Below are positions 1-5,324 of a DNA stretch of 5,324 bases, one piece after another (positions within the stretch are counted from its first letter, which is position 1; every line of letters begins with the position of its first letter). The stretch spans positions 1 to 5,324 of the forward strand of contig DAOPZJ010000094.1 in the NCBI GenBank assembly GCA_035353335.1, given 5' to 3'. The stretch is from Oscillospiraceae bacterium (lineage in GTDB: Bacteria; Bacillota; Clostridia; Oscillospirales; JAKOTC01). The position numbers and the translations under genes are program-made. The notes below the pieces were generated by a model. That model saw only the letters and a list, made by a program, of their open reading frames with translations, had not been told where the DNA came from and searched no databases.

Positions 1-195
1 CCCGAGGAAGCCACCCGCATTTCCAATCTGTTAAACGGCGCCGTCAATTCCAAGCCGCCGGAATACGGACGCTGCTCGATGCAAACCCAGTATATCCCCG
101 AACAAAACAAACTCCGCATTTCATTATGGGGCGGCATCGAATTCACCGAAGCCGTCATCGCCTCGATTGCGCAGCTATCCCGCAAACCCGGGTAA
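1..195 (+). CDS. C-terminal fragment of an unidentified protein (possibly acyltransferase/linear-amide hydrolase-like)
   Basis: The first frame is open from the left edge to a TAA at 193-195 and gives 64 residues, beginning PEEATRISNLLNGAV and ending QLSRKPG. The gene start lies outside the window. The composition is protein-like, with a helix, then a strand-turn-strand of the form CSMQTQYIPEQNKLRISLW, then a final helix. The segment with Ser-Met, Tyr-x-Pro and a hydrophobic closing strand resembles the C-terminal strand of the acyl-CoA:6-aminopenicillanate acyltransferase / C45 linear amide hydrolase fold. That is recollection of a family pattern in a short piece, not an identification. Only 14 nt separate its stop from the next start, and the ribosome binding site of the next gene abuts its stop codon, so the two genes are probably co-transcribed and perhaps translationally coupled. 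Confidence 0.7.
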   Translation, partial: PEEATRISNLLNGAVNSKPPEYGRCSMQTQYIPEQNKLRISLWGGIEFTEAVIASIAQLSRKPG

Positions 196-201
196 AAGGA
201 G
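194..201 (+). promoter_or_regulatory. Ribosome binding site that fixes the alpha/beta hydrolase start
   Basis: The string AAAAGGAG contains a full AGGAG core at 197-201, 8 nt before the ATG at 210. It overlaps the TAA stop of the preceding gene. The in-frame ATG farther upstream at 126 lies inside that preceding gene and has no comparable site, so the 210 start is preferred. Confidence 0.85.
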
Positions 202-209
202 TGGTCATC

Positions 210-1046
210 ATGTCAACCGTCAAAGTATTTAAGTCTGAGGAGTGCAAGCATGCCATCCGAACCCGTTATAATCAAATTCTGTCTGCGTTCCCGTTCGGGC
301 AAAGGTATATTGATACGCCGTTTGCAAAGACCTTTCTGCTCGAATCCGGCAGCCCCGAAAACCCGCCGCTAATTCTTTTACACGGTTCGTGCAGCAACAG
401 CGCGTTTTGGTTTTCCGAGATCATTGCGCTTTCGGCGAAATATCACGTCTTTGCCGCCGATATCCCGGGCGAGGCCGGAAACAGTGAAGAAAATCGCCTT
501 ACCCTTCAATCGGACGAATACGCCGACTGGCTGAAAGCGGTCTTTGACGCGCTCTTGATCAAAAGCGCGGTCGTGATGGGCAATTCGCTCGGCAGCTGGA
601 TGGCGCTCAAATTCGCAGTCAAATACCCGGAATGCGTTTCAAAGCTGATCCTTATCGCCCCGTCGGGACTGTCAGCGCAAAATGCCGCCATCCTCGAAAA
701 GGCAAAGCAGGCCGCTGAGAAAAACGAGGCCCTCACAATGGATTCCTCGATCTCGCAGGGCATCAAACTGCCGAAAGAGGTTTTGGAATTCATTAATTTG
801 ATTGTCTCGGGTTATTTCCCGATCGCCGAGGAACTTCCCGCCTTTTCGGACGAACAGCTCAAGCGGCTCACCATGCCGGTTTTGTTCCTCGCCGGGAAAC
901 TCGACGTCATGGTCAACGCGCCCGAAGCCGCAAAACGGCTAGGCAAACTGCTTCCCCACGCCGAAATTCACCTGCTCGAAAATACGGGCCATATGGTGAT
1001 CAACTCTTTGGAATACGTGATCCCGTTTCTTGCGAAAGCATCATAA
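210..1046 (+). CDS. Alpha/beta hydrolase (esterase/lipase-like fold), substrate unknown
   Basis: This is a 278-residue cytoplasmic-looking protein with no signal peptide and the usual length for a single-domain alpha/beta hydrolase. The oxyanion-hole motif HGS is at residues 58-60, followed by a strand-turn segment with D84 (AADIPG). The nucleophile elbow G-N-S-L-G puts the catalytic serine at S126. The acid is most likely D232 in AGKLDVMV, and the base is H261 in NTGHMV. All triad members are present and in order, so the enzyme should be active. Residues about 155-215 form the variable cap that determines substrate. The family includes esterases, C-C bond hydrolases (MhpC type), haloperoxidase-like and dehalogenase-like enzymes, and the sequence does not decide among these. 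The longer reading from the ATG at 126 adds 28 basic residues that overlap the upstream gene and is rejected. The gene is probably the last in its transcript, because a hairpin terminator begins 25 nt after its stop. Confidence 0.93.
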   Translation: MSTVKVFKSEECKHAIRTRYNQILSAFPFGQRYIDTPFAKTFLLESGSPENPPLILLHGSCSNSAFWFSEIIALSAKYHVFAADIPGEAGNSEENRLTLQSDEYADWLKAVFDALLIKSAVVMGNSLGSWMALKFAVKYPECVSKLILIAPSGLSAQNAAILEKAKQAAEKNEALTMDSSISQGIKLPKEVLEFINLIVSGYFPIAEELPAFSDEQLKRLTMPVLFLAGKLDVMVNAPEAAKRLGKLLPHAEIHLLENTGHMVINSLEYVIPFLAKAS

Positions 1047-1071
1047 ACAGCCGGTGGATCGCCAATACCGA

Positions 1072-1094
1072 AAAGGGGCGCTGTGCGCCCCTTT
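1072..1094. terminator. Bidirectional intrinsic terminator between convergent genes
   Basis: A perfect 10-bp stem, AAAGGGGCGC and GCGCCCCTTT, encloses a TGT loop. It lies 25 nt after the hydrolase stop and 67 nt after the FN3-gene stop on the other strand. The A and T runs at the stem base give a short U tract in both directions: TTT then GCTG on the plus strand, TTTT then CGG on the minus strand. The tract is poor beyond the stem, so termination may be incomplete. Confidence 0.75.
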
Positions 1095-1161
1095 GCTGTT
1101 GCGTAATGTCGTTTCCCCCGTCTTAGTTTTTCGCTCATCCGGAGAGGGGTACGATACAGGA

Positions 1162-2532
1162 TTATTTTTGCCGCCTTTTTATGCTCAAAAGGATGATGAC
1201 CACGACCAACAGAATAATTACGGCTGCTCCGATGATAAGCAGCGCATTCTGCCGCACCGTTTCGGCAATCGTCGCTGTCACCGAACGCTCTTCCTGTGAC
1301 AAAACGCCGGACGTCACGCTGTCGGAGGTTATCGCATCAACGGGTTCGCCCGGATTTTCGGAAACGGCGGAAACCGTCTGTTCGGACGATTTCGCTTTGG
1401 AACTCACTGCGGATTTTGTCGCGGAAGCCGCTGAAGCTGTGCTTGCGGCGGATGACGGAGCTTTGGAACTCGCGGCGCCCGAACTTCCCGATAAAGAAGA
1501 TCCGCTGCCCGAAGATGCCGGACTGCTTGAAGCAAGCGCTGTCTTCGCGGTGACAAAGACCTTTTGGCTGCCCAAATTCGAATCGGCCTCAAAAACGGCG
1601 ACAACGGCATAATAATAGAGCGTATTCGGCATCAGATTGGCGTCGTGATACGAGACCTCGTGCCCCGTTCCCGCAATCAGCTGATAATTCACACCGTCGG
1701 TGCAGCGATAAACCGCATAATAACTCTCTTTCGCGGAATTATCCTTCCAGGTCAAATCCGCGGTCGTCGAGGTGATTGCGGTATTCAGGCCGGTCGGCGC
1801 TTTCAGGCGAAAAGGCACCGGGTATTCACCCGTGACCGAAGTTGTCTCGTCGATGTCGTTAAAAGCAAACAAACGGTAGATATAATACCTGCCCTCGAGA
1901 TCGGGGGAGATTTCGCTGTCGGCAAAGGTCTCGGAGTTCGCGTTCAGCGTCTTGATCAGTTTGAATGACGTGCTACCGGCCGAGTCGCGCCTATAGATTT
2001 TAAACCCGTTCTCATTGTCGGACTTGTCATTCCAGGTGATTGTGACTTTGGTCGGCTCGGTCTCCGAATCTTTTGCTGCGGTCAGATCGGTCGGCGGTTT
2101 GGGGGCCGAATCGGTGACTGCGGAGGAGATAACTTCACTTTTGCTCTCTCCGGCCGAATTTGCCGAGGCCACATAGTAAAAATAGGTTTTCCCCAAATCC
2201 ACGTCCAGATCCGTATACGTGGTTGTATTTGCCGCGACGGTGCCGATTGCCGTATAGATCTTCAAAGAAGCGCCGGACGTCATTCGGTAAATCTTGAACG
2301 AGGTCTCGTTCCCGGAATTGTCTTTCCAGTCGAGTTTCACCTGCCAGTTCATCGCAAGGTTGATCCCCGCGGCTGCGGTCAGCTCCGCAGGCGCTTTGGG
2401 AAAAACGATTAACGGGGTGGATATTGCAGGAGTGAGTTTCGAAACCGCCGGAATCGTGAAATTCAAAACGGCAGCGACAACGAGCAGCAGTACAGCCGCC
2501 GATAACCATTTGATCCTTGTTCTTGTTTTCAT
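1162..2532 (-). CDS. Membrane-anchored surface protein with three fibronectin type III domains
   Basis: The product has 456 residues. Residues 1-25 are a basic n-region (KTRTRIK) followed by a hydrophobic core (AAVLLLVVAAVL), an export signal or N-terminal anchor. Three FN3 domains follow at about 47-140, 144-236 and 244-331. Each carries the bacterial FN3 core motif around its B-C strands: WKDNSGNETSFKIYR at 69-83, WNDKSDNENGFKIYR at 167-181 and WKDNSAKESYYAVYR at 262-276. Each also has a Tyr-rich F strand such as KTYFYYVASA or TLYYYAVVAV. Residues about 333-390 are a Ser/Ala-rich stalk, and residues 429-451 are a strongly hydrophobic helix followed by KRRQK, which implies an extracellular body with a cytoplasmic C-terminus. 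No catalytic domain, LPXTG motif or dockerin is visible. The ATG at 2532 is supported by GAGAGGAG at 2540-2547, spaced 7 nt from the start. Binding or adhesion to a polymer or partner is an inference only. Confidence 0.92.
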   Translation of the reverse strand: MKTRTRIKWLSAAVLLLVVAAVLNFTIPAVSKLTPAISTPLIVFPKAPAELTAAAGINLAMNWQVKLDWKDNSGNETSFKIYRMTSGASLKIYTAIGTVAANTTTYTDLDVDLGKTYFYYVASANSAGESKSEVISSAVTDSAPKPPTDLTAAKDSETEPTKVTITWNDKSDNENGFKIYRRDSAGSTSFKLIKTLNANSETFADSEISPDLEGRYYIYRLFAFNDIDETTSVTGEYPVPFRLKAPTGLNTAITSTTADLTWKDNSAKESYYAVYRCTDGVNYQLIAGTGHEVSYHDANLMPNTLYYYAVVAVFEADSNLGSQKVFVTAKTALASSSPASSGSGSSLSGSSGAASSKAPSSAASTASAASATKSAVSSKAKSSEQTVSAVSENPGEPVDAITSDSVTSGVLSQEERSVTATIAETVRQNALLIIGAAVIILLVVVIILLSIKRRQK

Positions 2533-2593
2533 AGAGACGCTCCTCTCAAAAACAAACCGTCAACCAATCAATTGTGTGGGACATATCGCCTGT

Positions 2594-2622
2594 ATTATAT
2601 TGAATTTTTGATCAATTGTAAA
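2594..2622 (-). promoter_or_regulatory. Sigma-A-like promoter of the FN3 protein gene
   Basis: Read on the minus strand, TTTACA (-35, 2617-2622) is followed by a 17-nt spacer and a perfect TATAAT (-10, 2594-2599). Transcription would start near 2587, giving a leader of about 55 nt that carries the strong ribosome binding site. The spacer overlaps an imperfect dyad, ATTGA-N8-TCAAT at 2599-2616. Confidence 0.75.
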
Positions 2623-2665
2623 GTATATAAACCTAAAAAACCTCAAAAGCAAAATTAAAACTAAT

Positions 2666-2686
2666 TTCTGACCCAAAAAATCAGAA
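2666..2686. repeat. Short inverted repeat midway between divergent promoters
   Basis: TTCTGA at 2666-2671 and TCAGAA at 2681-2686 form a perfect 6-bp dyad with a 9-nt AT-rich gap. It lies 43 nt outside the -35 of the FN3 gene and 29 nt outside the -35 of the Nudix gene. The geometry fits a dimeric regulator site, but 6-bp arms in AT-rich DNA can occur by chance. Confidence 0.35.
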
Positions 2687-2715
2687 CTTACGCATCAATA
2701 TTTGCATTTAATCCG

Positions 2716-2744
2716 TTGCCGCCTTCTTTTGGAAATGATATAAT
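2716..2744 (+). promoter_or_regulatory. Extended -10 promoter of the Nudix gene
   Basis: TTGCCG (-35, 2716-2721, four of six consensus positions) lies 17 nt upstream of a perfect TATAAT (-10, 2739-2744). The -10 is preceded by TG at 2736-2737, giving the extended form TGaTATAAT. Transcription would start near 2751, leaving a leader of about 29 nt before the ATG at 2780. Confidence 0.75.
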
Positions 2745-2779
2745 GACGAATAGGTGTTTTTGCCGGAAAGCAGGTTTTT

Positions 2780-3412
2780 ATGGAAAATAAAGCAGACTGC
2801 AGGTATGAGCCCTGGTTCGCTTGGGCGGTGGAGCTTCAGGCGCTCGCTCAAAACGGGCTTGCCTACACCGAGAATAAATTCGACAAGGAGCGTTTCGAGC
2901 GCATACGGGAGATCGCCGCCGAAATGGTCGCCTGTAAAGCCGATATGCCGAAAGAGACCGTCGAAGGGCTTTTCTGCGGCGAAAAGGGTTACCAGACCCC
3001 GAAACTGGACACCCGCGCCGCGATTTTTAAAGAGAACAAAATCCTGCTCGTCAAAGAAGACGGCAGGTGGTCCTTGCCGGGCGGATGGGTCGATGTGACC
3101 GAATCCGTTTTTTCAAACACCGTCAAAGAGGCAAAAGAAGAGGCCGGTGTCGACGTCCGGCCGATTCGTGTGATCGCGTTACAAGATCGCAACAAGCATA
3201 ATATCCCGCGTTATATCTACAGCATCTGCAAGGTTTTTGTGTTGTGTGAGCTGCTCGGCGGTAAATTCGAAAGCAATACCGAGACCGATGCCAGCGGCTT
3301 TTTCACCCTTGATTCCCTGCCCGAGTTATTCACAGAGAAAAACACTTATGACCAGATCAAAATGTGTTTTGAAGCCACGGCAAGCGAACACTGGGAAACA
3401 AGGTTCGATTGA
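2780..3412 (+). CDS. Nudix hydrolase with N-terminal helical extension domain
   Basis: The product has 210 residues. Residues 1-70 are a helical N-terminal domain (WFAWAVELQALAQNGLAYT, then KFDKERFERIREIA) of the type that precedes the catalytic domain in the Nudix_hydro_N family. Catalysis lies in residues about 74-200. The Nudix box begins at G102 and reads G-x5-E108-x7-K116-E117-A-x-E120-E121-x-G123-V124. It matches the consensus except that the Arg before the first Glu of the helix is Lys, which as I recall is common in this subfamily. The metal-binding glutamates E117, E120 and E121 are intact, so pyrophosphohydrolase activity on a nucleoside-diphosphate-X compound is expected. Members are usually annotated as ADP-ribose pyrophosphatase-like, and a related Bacillus enzyme is described as a CDP-choline hydrolase; the substrate here is not determinable. 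The ribosome binding site is weak (GGAAAG at 2764-2769 or AGG at 2772-2774). The gene is monocistronic between its own promoter and terminator. Confidence 0.93.
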   Translation: MENKADCRYEPWFAWAVELQALAQNGLAYTENKFDKERFERIREIAAEMVACKADMPKETVEGLFCGEKGYQTPKLDTRAAIFKENKILLVKEDGRWSLPGGWVDVTESVFSNTVKEAKEEAGVDVRPIRVIALQDRNKHNIPRYIYSICKVFVLCELLGGKFESNTETDASGFFTLDSLPELFTEKNTYDQIKMCFEATASEHWETRFD

Positions 3413-3444
3413 AATAAAAAGCCCTCTTCAGAGGGCTTCTTTTT
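3413..3444. terminator. Strong bidirectional intrinsic terminator (Nudix / SulP)
   Basis: An 8-bp stem, AAGCCCTC (3419-3426) and GAGGGCTT (3431-3438), with a TTCA loop is flanked by an A run on the left and CTTTTT on the right. On the plus strand the U tract ends Nudix transcripts. On the minus strand the hairpin is followed by TTTTTATTTC, which ends the transporter transcript only 10 nt after its stop codon. The hairpin serves both converging genes. Confidence 0.93.
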
Positions 3445-3447
3445 ATA

Positions 3448-5103
3448 TCAGACCGTAGTTTTTTCCGCGTTTTCAATACTGCACATCTGGGTGATCACCC
3501 TGTCGACGCTGAAATAGAAGCGGCCGCTCCCGACTTTATCGTAAAACCCGAGGCCCTTCATCTGATTCAACACCGTATCATGAACTCCGCAGAATACCAG
3601 ATCAATGCCTTTTGAGACACATTCGTCATAATAATCCGACAGCGCGCCGGTCGCGCTGATGTCAATCGAGGGCACGCCTCTCATCGATAAAATCACGGTT
3701 TTGTAACCCTCGATCTGCCCGAGTTCGCGAATCAGCTTTTGGGCGTTCATAAAGAATAACGGCCCGGTCACATAGACCACGACGGCGTCTTTGCAGGAGT
3801 CCTCGACGTCCTGCGTATTGGTATGAAGCTTGCTGTTTTCGATTTTTGAAACGCTGACCTGCAGATTGGACTGTTTGGCCACAAATACCGCGAGCGCCGC
3901 GACGATTCCGAGCACGATCGCACCCGTCAGGTCGAACACCACCGTGGCGACCATCGTGATCAGATATTTGATGATGGGTCCGCGCAGCTTTTTGCCGAAG
4001 TATTGTTTGATGTTTTCCCATTCGTTCATGCGGAACGAGGTCACCATCAAAACACCCGCGAGCGCCGAGAGCGGCAGGTTTTTAAACACCGGTGAAAGGA
4101 AGAACACGCAGAGCAGCAGCACCGCCGAGTGGAACATCCCGGTCAGACGCGTCTGCCCGCCGGATTTGATCGCGACGCTGGTTCTCGCGATCGCCGCCGT
4201 CGCGGGCACGCCGCCGAAAAACGGCAGCACCAGATTGCCGACGCCCTGCGAGATCAGTTCGCGGTCGGGGTCGTAGTTCTCTTTTTTCATTCTGGATGCG
4301 CTCGACGCGCAGAGCAAACTCTCGATCATCGCCAGCGCTGCGATCGAAACCGCGGGCGAGATCAGAGATTTCAGCGAATCGAAATTCAGCTGCGAAAACG
4401 AAAAACGGTTTTCAAGCAAAAGCCCTCTCGGAATTTCGCCGACCGTCGGGATATCGAGTTTTAAAAGCGTGACCGCGACCGTTGCCAAAATGATGCCGAC
4501 GAGCGACCCGGGCACCCGTGCGTTCCATTTTTTCGGCCAAACAATCATGAGGATAATCACGCCGAGGCCTACAAGCATGCCCGGCACATTGATGTGAAAG
4601 CCGAGCGTAAAGTAAGAGGCGATTTTTTCGGTAATGACTTCGCCGGAAGATTTAGTCCCGAACAAATTATCGATCTGCCCGAGCGCGATCACGAGCGAAA
4701 TGCCCGAGGTAAAACCGGTGATGACCGGAAGCGGGATGTAGTTGACCAGCCGTCCGAGTTTGAAAATGCCGCACAGAAGCAAAATCACACCCGCCATCAG
4801 ACAGGTGACGAACATCCCCTGCATCGTGTATTTCGCGACGATGGTGACCAAAATAGCCGTCATCGCGCCGGTCGGACCTGAGATCTGATACGACGCACCC
4901 GATAAAAGCGCCATGATAAAACCGCCGATGATGGCGGTCACAAGCCCCGCCGCGGCGTCCGCCCCGCTCGAGACCCCGAACGCAAGCGCGAGCGGCAGCG
5001 CGACCGCCGCAACCGTGACGCCCGCCATCAAATCCTTTAATAATCTGCCGCCGTTATAACCGGCAAATTCCTGTTTTAAATCGCCGAAATACTTCCCGAA
5101 CAT
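3448..5103 (-). CDS. SulP/SLC26-family anion transporter with C-terminal STAS domain
   Basis: From the ATG at 5103 the product has 551 residues, normal for bacterial SulP proteins. Residues about 24-410 hold the membrane domain (14 segments in the family's 7+7 fold). Family hallmarks are visible: PLALAFG at 37-43, QISGPTGAM at 73-81 in the TM3 half-helix, PLPVITGFTSG at 125-135, the ESLL motif with E261 in TM8, RELISQGVGNLV at 281-292 and FGGVPATAAIARTS at 296-309 in the TM10 half-helix. The TM3 and TM10 half-helices form the anion site in known structures. As I recall, E261 aligns with the sodium-site Asp of the bicarbonate transporter BicA, and Glu there is common in other members. Residues about 415-540 are a cytoplasmic STAS domain containing SIDISATGALSD at 479-490. 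Sulfate, bicarbonate and dicarboxylates are all possible substrates, and no neighbouring gene points to one. A TTG start 39 nt upstream is rejected for lack of a ribosome binding site. Confidence 0.95.
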   Translation of the reverse strand: MFGKYFGDLKQEFAGYNGGRLLKDLMAGVTVAAVALPLALAFGVSSGADAAAGLVTAIIGGFIMALLSGASYQISGPTGAMTAILVTIVAKYTMQGMFVTCLMAGVILLLCGIFKLGRLVNYIPLPVITGFTSGISLVIALGQIDNLFGTKSSGEVITEKIASYFTLGFHINVPGMLVGLGVIILMIVWPKKWNARVPGSLVGIILATVAVTLLKLDIPTVGEIPRGLLLENRFSFSQLNFDSLKSLISPAVSIAALAMIESLLCASSASRMKKENYDPDRELISQGVGNLVLPFFGGVPATAAIARTSVAIKSGGQTRLTGMFHSAVLLLCVFFLSPVFKNLPLSALAGVLMVTSFRMNEWENIKQYFGKKLRGPIIKYLITMVATVVFDLTGAIVLGIVAALAVFVAKQSNLQVSVSKIENSKLHTNTQDVEDSCKDAVVVYVTGPLFFMNAQKLIRELGQIEGYKTVILSMRGVPSIDISATGALSDYYDECVSKGIDLVFCGVHDTVLNQMKGLGFYDKVGSGRFYFSVDRVITQMCSIENAEKTTV

Positions 5104-5108
5104 GGCTA

Positions 5109-5115
5109 CCCCTCT
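5109..5115 (-). promoter_or_regulatory. Ribosome binding site that fixes the SulP start at 5103
   Basis: Read on the minus strand, AGAGGGG stands with its GAGG core 7 nt before the ATG at 5103. The alternative TTG at 5142 is preceded by TATATTTTTGTT, which offers no Shine-Dalgarno pairing. Confidence 0.8.
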
Positions 5116-5178
5116 GTCAGTCAAATTCAATTTACTCGTCAAAACAAAAATATACCGCGTTCTTCGCGCAGTAAAAAG

Positions 5179-5208
5179 AGTATATCATATTTCTTCATGA
5201 ATTGCCAG
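5179..5208 (-). promoter_or_regulatory. Probable extended -10 promoter of the SulP gene
   Basis: On the minus strand CTGGCA (-35, 5203-5208, four of six consensus positions) is followed by an 18-nt spacer and TATACT (-10, 5179-5184), with a TG one base upstream of the -10. The start point would be near 5172, giving a leader of about 70 nt. The leader contains a small dyad, CGCG-AAGAA-CGCG, of unknown meaning. Confidence 0.55.
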
Positions 5209-5213
5209 TTTTG

Positions 5214-5226
5214 ATATCAATGATAT
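5214..5226. repeat. Operator-like palindrome upstream of the SulP promoter
   Basis: ATATCA, a central A and TGATAT form a perfect 6-1-6 inverted repeat, overlapping a second perfect palindrome TTGATATCAA at 5211-5220. It lies just upstream of the proposed -35 element, a position suited to an activator or repressor. The low GC content makes a terminator role for the upstream gene unlikely. Confidence 0.4.
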
Positions 5227-5250
5227 ATGATTTTGGAATGACATACGGTT

Positions 5251-5324
5251 TTATTGCATGAGGAGCATCACGCAAGCCGCCACGGTACCGGAAATCGCCG
5301 CAAGCATTGTCAGCAGCCAATGTA
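5251..5324 (-). CDS. Partial reading frame: hydrophobic C-terminus of a possible membrane protein
   Basis: On the minus strand the frame is open from the right edge to a TAA at 5251-5253 and encodes 23 residues, beginning HWLLTMLAAISG and ending CVMLLMQ. This reads like a final transmembrane helix with almost no tail. The GC content rises sharply here compared with the AT-rich gap at 5104-5250, which agrees with coding DNA. The gene would lie upstream of the SulP gene in the same orientation, separated by 147 nt. The plus strand is also open from an ATG at 5258 but has no ribosome binding site. The stretch is too short to name a family. Confidence 0.45.
   Translation of the reverse strand, partial: HWLLTMLAAISGTVAACVMLLMQ

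Noticed and set aside
126..209. N-terminal extension of the alpha/beta hydrolase from an ATG at 126.
   Set aside because: It lies wholly within the upstream gene in another frame, encodes an Arg/His-rich segment unlike the family, and lacks a ribosome binding site; the ATG at 210 has an ideal one.
1333..1536. The Ser/Ala-rich stalk as a DNA tandem repeat.
   Set aside because: The amino-acid composition is repetitive, but I see no regular repeating DNA unit; codon usage varies along it.
1181..1968. Plus-strand open frames opposite the FN3 gene, including an Ala/Glu-rich 143-residue one.
   Set aside because: They mirror the low-complexity Ser/Ala stalk and FN3 codons of the minus-strand gene, have no ribosome binding sites and show no recognisable domain.
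116..3116. Lys replacing Arg in the Nudix box as a sign of an inactive enzyme.
   Set aside because: The metal-binding glutamates are intact, and Lys at this place is, to my knowledge, common in the subfamily with the N-terminal extension domain.
3662..4881. Several long open frames within the SulP gene on both strands.
   Set aside because: They are Arg/His/Gln-rich shadow translations of a GC-rich membrane protein gene and lack starts with ribosome binding sites.
5258..5324. A plus-strand gene starting at the ATG at 5258 (MRSITQAATVPEIAAS).
   Set aside because: There is no Shine-Dalgarno sequence within reach, and the opposite strand gives a more protein-like hydrophobic C-terminus. It cannot be fully excluded from so short a stretch.
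1..5324. A mobile element, CRISPR array, retron, toxin-antitoxin pair or defence island.
   Set aside because: I found no transposase, integrase, reverse transcriptase, spaced direct repeats or terminal inverted repeats; the window is explained by ordinary housekeeping-type genes and their control signals.

Overview
The window looks like a piece of chromosome from an anaerobic Firmicute, most likely a clostridial (Oscillospirales-type) gut or sludge bacterium. The basis is indirect: roughly half GC coding DNA with AT-rich intergenic gaps, AGGAG-type ribosome binding sites, sigma-A-like promoters with extended -10 elements, compact intrinsic terminators, and a Ser/Ala-rich linker in a membrane-anchored FN3 protein. 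No gene here fixes the taxon.

Layout from left to right: (1) the 3' end of an unidentified plus-strand gene (1-195), possibly an acyltransferase/amidohydrolase-like protein. (2) 14 nt later, a plus-strand alpha/beta hydrolase with a complete catalytic triad (210-1046). (3) A bidirectional hairpin terminator (1072-1094). (4) A minus-strand surface protein with an export signal, three fibronectin type III domains, a Ser/Ala-rich stalk and a C-terminal membrane anchor (1162-2532). (5) A 247-bp AT-rich divergent promoter region with a recognisable promoter on each strand. (6) A plus-strand Nudix hydrolase with the helical N-terminal extension domain (2780-3412). (7) A second, very good bidirectional terminator (3413-3444). 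(8) A minus-strand SulP-family anion transporter with a C-terminal STAS domain, best started at the ATG at 5103 (3448-5103). (9) Its promoter region with an operator-like palindrome (5214-5226). (10) A short partial minus-strand reading frame at the right edge that would encode a hydrophobic C-terminus (5251-5324).

The complete genes are arranged + - + -, with a shared terminator at each convergent junction and a divergent promoter between the FN3 and Nudix genes. The window therefore holds four largely independent transcription units rather than one operon; only the first two plus-strand genes look co-transcribed. I see no mobile element, CRISPR array, RNA gene, toxin-antitoxin pair or defence cassette. 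The region reads as ordinary core or semi-core genome. The observations worth a second look are modest: a mid-positioned inverted repeat between the divergent promoters, a palindrome upstream of the transporter promoter, start-codon corrections, and the unassigned roles of the FN3 protein and the transporter.
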